From Erythrobacter sp. UBA1916 (GTDB lineage: Bacteria; Pseudomonadota; Alphaproteobacteria; Sphingomonadales; Sphingomonadaceae), in the NCBI GenBank assembly GCA_002337385.1, contig DDFY01000028.1, positions 1 through 16,325 on the forward strand: a stretch of DNA of 16,325 nucleotides, written 5' to 3'. The stretch's first letter is position 1. Each line of letters begins with the position of its first letter. Below the pieces are notes generated by a model that saw only the letters and a list, made by a program, of their open reading frames with translations, had not been told where the DNA came from and made no database searches. The position numbers and the translations under genes are program-made. Positions 11,057-16,325 of the stretch are shown piece by piece.

Positions 11057-11513
11057 CGGCGTCATCCTCCGCCACTGGATCGTCCGGCGCAAAAGCACGC
11101 TTGATCGATCCGACCGCGCCTTTTGCACCAAGCACCGAAATATACGCGAGGAGCAGCAAGAGACCGACGACAATGATGGTCGCCCCCCATGCCGTCACCA
11201 GCGGGATAAGCGCAATCAGGAGGCCGATAGTAAGGCCAATCGCTGCCAACAGGACGAGCACGATGGCAACGATCCCGAGCGCAATGGCGATGCCGAGCCG
11301 ATTGCCAGCCAACCGCAGACGACTTTTCTGAAAGGCAACTTCGGCATCGAAATAGTTGAGCGCATCGTTGGCGAGGGCGCCGATATCCTCGGCCAAGACA
11401 CGCGAGAAAGGCTCGCCAGAATCTGAGTCAGGCGAGCCTTGCTGCGTGTACCCCGGCTGATCGTCGAAATCAGAGCCGGGCTCTGCGGATGGGTCAGGCG
11501 TGCTGGCAGCCAC
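11049..11513 (-). CDS. holin-like two-span membrane protein (phage holin superfamily III type)
   Basis: A 154-residue protein. The N-terminus is polar and acidic (1-38). An amphipathic segment, VLAEDIGALANDALNYFDAEVA-FQKSRLRL, is followed by two hydrophobic segments (about 73-103 and 108-130), then KGAVGSIKRAF and an acidic tail. This layout, with an E-x-x-x-K/R helix before a two-span hairpin, matches chromosomal 'phage holin family' proteins (Phage_holin_3_6 type). In alphaproteobacteria these are usually not phage genes and sit in stress-related membrane clusters; no phage genes are nearby. The start is a GTG (11511-11513), only three bases after the previous stop and in the same frame, without a visible ribosome site. 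Translation therefore probably depends on coupling to the upstream gene. A perfect 10-bp inverted repeat lies in codons about 25-36. Confidence 0.8.
   Translation of the reverse strand: MAASTPDPSAEPGSDFDDQPGYTQQGSPDSDSGEPFSRVLAEDIGALANDALNYFDAEVAFQKSRLRLAGNRLGIAIALGIVAIVLVLLAAIGLTIGLLIALIPLVTAWGATIIVVGLLLLLAYISVLGAKGAVGSIKRAFAPDDPVAEDDADA
11066..11070 (-). promoter_or_regulatory. ribosome binding site deciding the start at 11056
   Basis: GGAGG on the minus strand, 9 bases from the ATG at 11056 and immediately next to the competing ATG at 11065. The spacing rules out the upstream ATG. The site lies inside the last codons of the holin-like gene, typical of translational coupling. Confidence 0.7.
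11408..11440. repeat. 10-bp perfect inverted repeat inside the holin-like gene
   Basis: AAGGCTCGCC (11408-11417) and GGCGAGCCTT (11431-11440) are exact reverse complements separated by 13 bases. On the coding (minus) strand the second arm runs into TTCTCGCG, so a stem-loop with a short, poor U-tract would form in the mRNA about 75 bases after the start codon. It could stabilise or attenuate the operon message. Confidence 0.6.
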
Positions 11514-11516
11514 GCG

Positions 11517-12011
11517 TCAACGACGGAACAGACGCGAAACCAGGAAACCGGCAAGGGCGGCAACGCCGACAGCGGTCGCCGGGCTCTTGCGGATCGCCTC
11601 ACGGGCATCCTCGCCCAGTTCTTCGTAGCTCTTCTCGTTCAGCGTCTTGGCCGAATCCGAGAGGTAGCCCGAAGCACGGCGGGCATAGTCGCCATATTTC
11701 GCGCCAAACTTCTCGTCGATCACGGCGGCGTTCTCGTCCACCAGCTTCGACAGGCTGACGAGCGCATCGCTCGCCTTGGCCTTGCCTTCGACAGCAAGAT
11801 CGCCCGCACGGGCCTTGGCGTCGTCGGCCATGTCGTGTCCACGCGCGCTGGCTTCGCCCTTCAGCGCGGCGGCACCGGCCTTGGCTTCGCCAATGGCGGC
11901 GTTGAAGCGCGACTTCGCCTCGTCGGTTCCGGTGGTGGCGGTCGGCTCAGGCGCAGTGACGGCGGTGGCGGTGGCAGACTTGGGAGCTTGGGTCTTCTGA
12001 GTAGGAGCCAT
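11517..12011 (-). CDS. YqjD/ElaB-like (DUF883-type) membrane-anchored protein, first gene of stress-type operon
   Basis: A 164-residue protein. The N-terminus is low-complexity, Ala/Thr/Pro-rich (1-30). A long charged Ala-rich helix region follows (AKSRFNAAIGEAKAGAAALKGEA and onward to about 140). The C-terminus ends in RKSPATAVGVAALAGFLVSRLFRR, the Pro, small-residue hydrophobic segment and terminal arginines that anchor YqjD/ElaB/YgaM-type proteins in the inner membrane. E. coli YqjD binds ribosomes in stationary phase; whether this one does is unknown. ATG 12011 is chosen over an upstream in-frame start at 12062 because AGGGA lies six bases before it. The GGAAC-N16-CGTT promoter sits about 104 bases upstream. 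Confidence 0.83.
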   Translation of the reverse strand: MAPTQKTQAPKSATATAVTAPEPTATTGTDEAKSRFNAAIGEAKAGAAALKGEASARGHDMADDAKARAGDLAVEGKAKASDALVSLSKLVDENAAVIDEKFGAKYGDYARRASGYLSDSAKTLNEKSYEELGEDAREAIRKSPATAVGVAALAGFLVSRLFRR

Positions 12012-12074
12012 GATATTCCCTTTCTTGCGGAGTGCCTTCCGGACATGACTTCCGGCGAGCACGTTCGATCTTCT

Positions 12075-12100
12075 GGGGGTATTATGATCCTAATACACCC
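12075..12100. repeat. imperfect inverted repeat in the leader of the stress-type operon
   Basis: GGGGGTATTA (12075-12084) and TAATACACCC (12091-12100) pair at 9 of 10 positions around a 6-base loop. It lies just downstream of the predicted start point of the minus-strand transcript, so it would form a 5' hairpin in that mRNA. It is also upstream of the eno promoter region and could instead be a protein-binding site. Confidence 0.5.
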
Positions 12101-12114
12101 GCTTTCAAGTCTCC

Positions 12115-12139
12115 AACGCGTCTTGCCCTCGAATGTTCC
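12115..12139 (-). promoter_or_regulatory. EcfG/SigT-type general-stress promoter of the 12011-10194 operon
   Basis: The minus strand reads GGAAC (12139-12135), exactly 16 bases, then CGTT (12118-12115). This is a perfect match to the alphaproteobacterial EcfG consensus GGAAC-N16/17-CGTT. The predicted transcript starts near 12108 and has a leader of about 97 bases before the ATG at 12011. The genes it would drive are of types often stress-induced, which supports the call. Confidence 0.78.
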
Positions 12140-12149
12140 GCCGCATAGG
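12122..12149 (+). promoter_or_regulatory. possible housekeeping promoter of eno
   Basis: CTTGCC (12122-12127), a 16-base spacer and CATAGG (12144-12149) roughly fit an alphaproteobacterial sigma-70 promoter. The downstream leader is C/A-rich (12151-12175) and carries GGAG nine bases before the eno ATG. The hexamers are weak, so the position is tentative. Confidence 0.28.
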
Positions 12150-12191
12150 AGGCCAACAACAACCAAACACATTACTTTGGAGCGCGTAGAA

Positions 12192-13478
12192 ATGACCGCC
12201 ATTATCGACATCCACGGCCGCGAAATCCTCGACAGCCGGGGCAACCCCACGGTCGAGGTCGATATCCTGCTGGAAGACGGCAGCTTCGGCCGCGCGGCAG
12301 TGCCCTCGGGCGCATCGACTGGTGCACATGAAGCTGTGGAACTGCGCGACGGCGAGAAGGGCCGCTATCTGGGCAAGGGCGTTCTGAAGGCGGTCGACGC
12401 GGTCAACACCGAGATTGCCGACGCGCTGCTCGGCCTCGACGCGGAAGACCAGCGCGACCTCGACTATGCCATGATCGAGCTGGACGGCACCGCCAACAAG
12501 GCGCGACTTGGCGCCAACGCCATCCTCGGTGTGAGCCTCGCCGCTGCCAAGGCCGCCGCCAATGCGCGCGGTCTGCCGCTCTATTCCTATGTCGGCGGTG
12601 TTTCGGCCCACGTGCTGCCGACCCCGATGATGAACATCGTCAACGGCGGCGAACATGCCGATAACCCGATTGACGTGCAGGAATTCATGATCATGCCCGT
12701 CGGCGCGGAAACGCTGGCCGAAGGCGTGCGCTGGGGCGCGGAGATCTTCCACACGCTGAAGAAGGGCCTTGCCGAGAAGGGGCTGTCGACCTCGGTCGGC
12801 GATGAGGGCGGCTTCGCGCCGAACTTGGCCGGCACGCGCGACGCGCTCGACTTCATCATGGCCTCGATCGAGAAGGCCGGGTTCAAGCCGGGTGAAGACA
12901 TCGTGCTCGCGCTCGACTGTGCTTCGACCGAGTTCTTCTCCGATGGCCGCTACGATCTGGCTGGCGAGCAGCTTTCGCTTAACTCGCAGGAGATGGCCGA
13001 ATATCTCGCCAAGCTCTGCGCCGACTATCCGATCACCTCGATCGAGGACGGCATGGCCGAGGACGACTTCGATGGCTGGAAGGCGCTGACCGACCTGATC
13101 GGTGACAAGGTGCAGCTGGTGGGCGACGACCTGTTCGTGACCAACCCCAAGCGCCTGACCATGGGCATCGAGCAGGGCCTTGCTAACTCGATGCTGGTAA
13201 AGGTGAACCAGATCGGTTCGCTGACCGAGACGCTGGAAGCGGTCGAGATCGCACACCGGGCGGGCTACACCAATGTGATGAGCCACCGTTCGGGCGAGAC
13301 CGAGGACTCGACCATTGCCGATCTGGCGGTTGCTACCAACTGCGGCCAGATCAAGACCGGCTCGCTTGCGCGGTCGGACCGGCTGGCGAAGTACAACCAG
13401 CTGATCCGCATTGAGGAAGAGCTGGGCAGCGGCGCGCGCTATGCGGGCAAGGGCTGCTTCGGTCGGCTGGGCGGCTGA
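12192..13478 (+). CDS. eno: enolase (phosphopyruvate hydratase)
   Basis: Interconverts 2-phosphoglycerate and phosphoenolpyruvate in glycolysis and gluconeogenesis; in many bacteria also part of the RNA degradosome. The 428 residues are the usual length. The N-terminal domain starts IIDIHGREILDSRGNPTVEV and has PSGASTGAHEA (mobile loop). The barrel domain carries Glu205 (GDEGG), the Mg ligands Asp242 (LDCAS), Glu285 (SIEDG) and Asp312 (VGDDLFVTN), the catalytic Lys337 in the family signature LVKVNQIGSLTETLEA, and SHRSGETEDSTIADLAV. All key residues are present. An open frame extends upstream to 11439, but ATG 12192 gives the family N-terminus and has GGAG nine bases before it. Confidence 0.97.
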   Translation: MTAIIDIHGREILDSRGNPTVEVDILLEDGSFGRAAVPSGASTGAHEAVELRDGEKGRYLGKGVLKAVDAVNTEIADALLGLDAEDQRDLDYAMIELDGTANKARLGANAILGVSLAAAKAAANARGLPLYSYVGGVSAHVLPTPMMNIVNGGEHADNPIDVQEFMIMPVGAETLAEGVRWGAEIFHTLKKGLAEKGLSTSVGDEGGFAPNLAGTRDALDFIMASIEKAGFKPGEDIVLALDCASTEFFSDGRYDLAGEQLSLNSQEMAEYLAKLCADYPITSIEDGMAEDDFDGWKALTDLIGDKVQLVGDDLFVTNPKRLTMGIEQGLANSMLVKVNQIGSLTETLEAVEIAHRAGYTNVMSHRSGETEDSTIADLAVATNCGQIKTGSLARSDRLAKYNQLIRIEEELGSGARYAGKGCFGRLGG

Positions 13479-13493
13479 ACGACCAACACCGTC

Positions 13494-13530
13494 AGGCCGG
13501 GCGGGGCGCCGTAGCGCTTCCGTTCGGCCT
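13494..13530. terminator. hairpin between convergent eno and aldo/keto reductase genes
   Basis: The outer arms AGGCCG (13494-13499) and CGGCCT (13525-13530) enclose a second small stem, 13503-13509 with 13514-13520 (GCGC/GCGC core, loop CGTA, two G-U pairs in RNA). It sits 15 bases after the eno stop. No T-run follows on either strand, so factor-independent termination is uncertain. Confidence 0.42.
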
Positions 13531-13552
13531 AACGCCTTAGCGCTCGATAAGT

Positions 13553-14479
13553 TCAGGCGCTGATTGCAGTAAGCCTGGCAAGCTGGTCGTCGCTCAATTC
13601 GAGCTTCAGAGCCTCGAAATGCAGGTCGAGCTGTTCGGGCTTGCTGGCACTGGCAATCGGCGCAGTGATGCCGGGCTGGGCGGCAAGCCAGGCCAGCGCC
13701 ACAGCCCCATGGCTCGCACCGGTTTCCTGCACCACCGCATCAAGCACGGGCAGGACTGTCAGCCCCTTGTCGAAAAACCGCTCGATGCTTGATCCACGGT
13801 TGTGCTTTTCGAGGTCTTCGCGGCTCCGGTACTTCCCCGTGAGAAAGCCCGCTGCAAGGCCGAACCACGGGAAGTGGACGATCCCAGCCTCTTCGCAATA
13901 GGCCCGAAGTTCGCCATCGAAGCCATCGCGGACCACCAGATTATATTCGTTCTGCAAGACGGTGAACCGCGCAGTCCCAGCAGCATCGGCAGCGTCGTTC
14001 AATGAGCGCAGGCGCGCGGCAGAATAATTCGATGCGCCCAGTTCGCGCACCTTGCCCTCGGCCACCAGCGCGCCGAACCCGGCTGCGGCCTCGGCCTGCG
14101 GGGTCTGCTCTTCGTCACGGTGTGCATAGTAAAGGTCGACATAGTCAGTCTGCAGCCGGTCGAGGCTCTTATCCAACTCAGCGCGGACCTTGGCTTGGGC
14201 GAGATCACCAGGCTCGGCGCGCATGCCAGTCTTCGTGGCAATCAGCATCTCGGAGCGCACCCCTCGCGAGGATAGCCACTTGCCGATCACCGTCTCGCTT
14301 TCGCCGCCAACATGGCCGGGAACCCACGCAGAATAGCCCTGCGCCGTATCGACCATCCGGCCACCGGCTTCGTAAAACCGGTCGAGCACGGCAAAGCTCG
14401 CATCTTCATCGGCTGTGAAGCCGAACACGTTCCCGCCCAGAACGATGGGCAGGCCACCGAACGAGGGGTGTGCGCTCAC
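13553..14479 (-). CDS. aldo/keto reductase
   Basis: A 308-residue NAD(P)H-dependent oxidoreductase with a TIM-barrel fold. The catalytic tetrad of the family is present: Asp44 and Tyr49 in VDTAQGYS, Lys83 in IATKTG, and His120 in YVDLYYAHRDE. Other family marks are LGASNYSAARL, QNEYNLV and a C-terminal PIASASKPEQL for the cofactor phosphate. The physiological substrate cannot be read from the sequence. The start is a GTG (14477-14479) that overlaps the ribH stop by four bases (GTGA), so the gene is the last of the riboflavin operon. That position is often taken by nusB in other bacteria. It faces eno tail to tail. Confidence 0.92.
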   Translation of the reverse strand: MSAHPSFGGLPIVLGGNVFGFTADEDASFAVLDRFYEAGGRMVDTAQGYSAWVPGHVGGESETVIGKWLSSRGVRSEMLIATKTGMRAEPGDLAQAKVRAELDKSLDRLQTDYVDLYYAHRDEEQTPQAEAAAGFGALVAEGKVRELGASNYSAARLRSLNDAADAAGTARFTVLQNEYNLVVRDGFDGELRAYCEEAGIVHFPWFGLAAGFLTGKYRSREDLEKHNRGSSIERFFDKGLTVLPVLDAVVQETGASHGAVALAWLAAQPGITAPIASASKPEQLDLHFEALKLELSDDQLARLTAISA

Positions 14480-14901
14480 TGAAACTGCTCCTGCAATTCA
14501 AGCAGTCGCATAGCGGCCTGTGCCGCCTCGCCGCCCTTGTTCTTCTGCGCCGGATCGGCCCGAACCAGCGCCTGCTCGTCGTTTTCGACAGTGAGGATGC
14601 CGTTGCCAATCGCCAGTCCGTCGATGGTCAGCGCCATGATCGCCCGTGCGCTTTCTCCGGCGACGATTTCGAAGTGGTAGGTCTCGCCGCGGATCACCAC
14701 CCCGATAGCGACAAAGCCATCATACCGCCCGCTTTCGACGGCGAGCGCAATCGCCCCGGGCACCTCGAGTGCACCGGGCACGGTGAGCACCTCAACGCTG
14801 TGTCCAGCCTCCTCCAGAGCGGCGCGGGCGCCGGCAATCAGCAGGTCGTTCAGATGGTCGTAGAAGCGGGCTTCGACGATGAGGAAACGGGCCATGGTCA
14901 T
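14476..14901 (-). CDS. ribH: 6,7-dimethyl-8-ribityllumazine synthase RibH
   Basis: Condenses 3,4-dihydroxy-2-butanone 4-phosphate (the RibB product) with the ribitylamino-pyrimidine intermediate to form lumazine, the penultimate step to riboflavin. The 141 residues are short against about 155 for E. coli, mainly at the N-terminus. Seen are ARFYDHLNDLLIAGA, TVPGALEVPGA, the active-site region IGVVIRGETYHFEIV with Arg71 and His76, NGILTVENDEQA and a C-terminal NKGGEAAQAAM. Two starts are possible: ATG 14901, which forms an ATGA overlap with the ribB stop and has GGAG four bases upstream, and ATG 14895 two codons later, ten bases from the same GGAG. I keep the first because of the coupling; both give the same protein apart from two residues. 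Confidence 0.94.
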   Translation of the reverse strand: MTMARFLIVEARFYDHLNDLLIAGARAALEEAGHSVEVLTVPGALEVPGAIALAVESGRYDGFVAIGVVIRGETYHFEIVAGESARAIMALTIDGLAIGNGILTVENDEQALVRADPAQKNKGGEAAQAAMRLLELQEQFQ

Positions 14902-16181
14902 TCTACTCCACTGGGAATTGGGCGCTCCCCGACAATCGACAGGCCATAGCCGTCAAGGCCGACCAGCGAGTGCGAGGTGTTGGTAAGCAGGATCATGTCG
15001 CGCACGCCAAGCTCGGTGAGGATCTGTGCGCCGACGCCGTAATCGCGCTGCTCCTCTTCACCCTCTTGCGGACGGGGCTCAAGCGAGCGGATCGCACGCG
15101 AAGCATATTCGTGGGAGGGCCGATTGATGAGAACCACGACGCCAGCACCTTCCTCGGCAATGGCGCGCATCGCACCTTCGAGCAGGCCCGAACGCTCACT
15201 CTTGTGCGCAAACACATCATCGAACAGCGATAGCGCGTGGATTCGCACCAATGTCGGCTTGTCGGGATCGATATGGCCTTTGACCAGCGCCAGTGTCTCG
15301 TTTCGGGCAGCCTTGTTCCAGATGCTGACCGCGCGCCAATCGTCGCCCCAGCGGCTGGTAAACCGCGCTTCCCCGCGCTTCTCGATAAGGTTGTCGTTCT
15401 GGCGGCGGTAGGCGATCAGGTCGCGGATCGTGCCGATCTTGAGCTGGTGCTTGCGGGCGAAAGCGAGCAACTGGTCGAAGCGGGCCATGGTCCCGTCCTC
15501 GTTCATGATCTCGCAGATCGCCCCGCTGGGGTTCAGTCCCGCAAGCCGCGCAATATCGACCGCGGCCTCGGTATGCCCGGCGCGCACCAACACGCCGCCC
15601 TCGCGCGCTACCAGCGGAAACACATGGCCGGGAGTGACGATATCGTCGGGGCCTTTGGAAGCGTCGATAGCAACCGAAATGGTTCGCGCACGGTCGGCAG
15701 CGCTGATCCCGGTGGTGACGCCTTCCTTAGCCTCGATCGAGGTCGTGAAAGCGGTCTGCATGCTTTCACGATTATCGCGGCTCATTGGCTGCAGGCCGAG
15801 CGCTTCCACCCGTCTGCGGTCCAATGACAGACAGATCAGCCCGCGCCCGTGGGTGGCCATGAAATTGATGGCGCTGGGCGTTGCCATCTGGGCCGGAATG
15901 ATGAGATCGCCTTCATTCTCGCGATCCTCATCGTCCACGAGGATGTACATCCGGCCGTTGCGGGCTTCGTTGATGATTTCCTCGGCGCCGACGATCACCG
16001 GCGTCTCGTCATTGGCTTCCAGAAAGGATTCGAGCTTGGCAAGCGTTTCTGTGGTTGGGTTCCAGCTATCGTCGCCGCAATCGCGTAGCGTGTTGGCGTG
16101 AAGGCCGGCGGCTCGGGCGAGACCAGCGCGGGTCATCAGGCCCTGCGACACCAGCGTACGAACTTTTTCGATCGTGTTCAT
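14898..16181 (-). CDS. ribB: DHBP synthase RibB with N-terminal helix-turn-helix and degenerate GTP cyclohydrolase II domain (RibBX-like)
   Basis: Makes 3,4-dihydroxy-2-butanone 4-phosphate from ribulose 5-phosphate for riboflavin. In the 427 residues, three parts are visible. Residues 1-56 look like a Cro/XRE-type HTH (MTRAGLARAAGLHANTLRDC, then SWNPTTETLAKLESFL). Residues about 63-262 are a full RibB domain: DDEDRENEGD (83-92), HGRGLICLSL with Cys117, TGISAADR, TPGHVFPL, RAGHTEAAVD and ICEIMNEDGTMAR. Residues about 290-427 align with GTP cyclohydrolase II but lack its zinc cysteines and the GRG catalytic loop, as in the RibBX variants of Proteobacteria, so RibA activity must come from elsewhere. 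ATG 16181 is chosen over ATG 16220 and GTG 16229, which would put one or both palindromic sites inside the gene. No start has a clear ribosome site. The stop overlaps ribH (ATGA). Confidence 0.93.
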   Translation of the reverse strand: MNTIEKVRTLVSQGLMTRAGLARAAGLHANTLRDCGDDSWNPTTETLAKLESFLEANDETPVIVGAEEIINEARNGRMYILVDDEDRENEGDLIIPAQMATPSAINFMATHGRGLICLSLDRRRVEALGLQPMSRDNRESMQTAFTTSIEAKEGVTTGISAADRARTISVAIDASKGPDDIVTPGHVFPLVAREGGVLVRAGHTEAAVDIARLAGLNPSGAICEIMNEDGTMARFDQLLAFARKHQLKIGTIRDLIAYRRQNDNLIEKRGEARFTSRWGDDWRAVSIWNKAARNETLALVKGHIDPDKPTLVRIHALSLFDDVFAHKSERSGLLEGAMRAIAEEGAGVVVLINRPSHEYASRAIRSLEPRPQEGEEEQRDYGVGAQILTELGVRDMILLTNTSHSLVGLDGYGLSIVGERPIPSGVE

Positions 16182-16193
16182 GCGATAACTGGT

Positions 16194-16211
16194 ATCACAT
16201 TTCGATGTGAT
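16194..16211. promoter_or_regulatory. palindromic operator-like site A upstream of ribB
   Basis: ATCACAT-TTCG-ATGTGAT is a perfect palindrome with 7-bp arms, ending 12 bases before the chosen ribB ATG. With site B it forms a tandem pair that fits a dimeric HTH regulator. The half-sites point as TCACA...TGTGA, opposite to the CRP consensus. Confidence 0.7.
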
Positions 16212-16225
16212 GTCTAGCATCTCGG

Positions 16226-16240
16226 TCACATTGAATGTGA
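16226..16240. promoter_or_regulatory. palindromic operator-like site B upstream of ribB
   Basis: TCACAT-TGA-ATGTGA is a perfect palindrome with 6-bp arms and the same half-sites as site A but a spacer of three instead of four. Its centre is about 30.5 bp from that of site A, close to three turns of B-DNA, so both sites would face the same side of the helix. Confidence 0.68.
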
Positions 16241-16284
16241 TGCGACAATACTCTCGGGCGATGAGAAATGCACTGAAGGGGGGG

Positions 16285-16325
16285 TGGTGGACGCACTAGG
16301 GCTCGAACCTAGGACCCGCTGATTA
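16285..16325 (-). tRNA. tRNA, 3' part only (identity undetermined)
   Basis: The minus strand carries the 3' end of a tRNA. From the window edge it reads TAA and the anticodon-stem strand TCAGC, then a 5-base variable loop GGGTC and the T-arm CTAGG-TTCGAGC-CCTAG. The acceptor strand TGCGTCC, discriminator A and an encoded CCA (16287-16285) follow. The 5' half and anticodon lie beyond the right edge. With standard geometry the third anticodon base is U, so it reads codons starting with A (Asn, Thr, Ile, Met, Lys, Ser or Arg). It is transcribed toward ribB; the chosen ribB start is 103 bases downstream. Confidence 0.9.

Noticed and set aside
11049..11513. Prophage remnant indicated by the holin-like gene
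   Set aside because: No endolysin, structural or integrase gene nearby; such genes are common chromosomal members of stress-type clusters.
11439..12191. Upstream extension of the eno reading frame
   Set aside because: Lies opposite two minus-strand genes and adds 251 residues not found in enolases; the ATG at 12192 has a ribosome site.
12105..13286. Minus-strand open frame (393 codons) opposite eno
   Set aside because: Antisense to a complete enolase; also crosses the stress promoter.
13512..13544. 7-base direct repeat TAGCGCT downstream of eno
   Set aside because: Short, GC-rich and with no further copies noted nearby; likely chance.
16194..16240. CRP/FNR-type binding sites
   Set aside because: CRP sites read TGTGA-N6-TCACA; here the half-sites are in the opposite order within each palindrome, and the outward-facing pair between the sites has the wrong spacing (15).
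16182..16284. Possible FMN riboswitch ahead of ribB
   Set aside because: The gap is about 100 bases, largely filled by palindromes and a G-run; I could not find the conserved RFN-element blocks.
16285..16325. tRNA as an integration site for a mobile element
   Set aside because: No integrase or direct repeat of the tRNA end is visible, and neighbouring genes are core metabolism.

Overview
The window looks like core chromosome of an alphaproteobacterium, most likely a sphingomonad (Erythrobacteraceae or Sphingomonadaceae). This is inferred from high GC, a YqeY-like gene followed by dnaG and rpoD, carA/carB/greA in a row, an acidic insertion in RpoD, a DUF4170-like small protein and an EcfG-type stress promoter. 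There are no insertion sequences, phage genes or CRISPR arrays. Coding density is high and no gap without a gene exceeds about 180 bases.

Layout: (1) 1-3986, minus strand: a macromolecular-synthesis operon of a GatB/YqeY-domain protein, dnaG (primase) and the 5' part of rpoD, which runs off the left edge. (2) 3987-4131: a short divergent promoter region. (3) 4132-9828, plus strand: carA, an unrecognised exported protein, carB, then greA. The exported-protein gene is joined to carA and to carB by TGATG stop/start overlaps. An imperfect hairpin lies between carB and greA, and a strong bidirectional terminator follows greA. (4) 9871-12011, minus strand: a DUF4170-like gene, then a four-gene block of small membrane-associated, charged-helix proteins (two YqjD/ElaB-like, one holin-like, one single-span). 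The four genes overlap or nearly touch. A GGAAC-N16-CGTT sequence upstream matches the EcfG/SigT general-stress consensus exactly. (5) 12192-13478, plus strand: eno (enolase), divergent from the stress block. (6) 13553-16181, minus strand: a riboflavin operon. Its first gene encodes DHBP synthase (RibB) flanked by an N-terminal helix-turn-helix and a C-terminal GTP-cyclohydrolase-II-like domain without its zinc and catalytic motifs. ribH (lumazine synthase) and an aldo/keto reductase follow, each coupled by a 4-base overlap. (7) 16285-16325: the 3' part of a tRNA on the minus strand.

The most interesting system is the riboflavin operon. I see no FMN riboswitch ahead of ribB. Instead, two near-identical palindromes (TCACAT-N3/4-ATGTGA), centred about 30.5 bp (three helical turns) apart, lie just upstream of the chosen ribB start. 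Together with the HTH domain on the first enzyme, this suggests (inference) a riboflavin enzyme that also acts as its own operon's repressor. The second system is the EcfG-type promoter with its small-membrane-protein operon, whose promoter region overlaps the presumed promoter region of eno.
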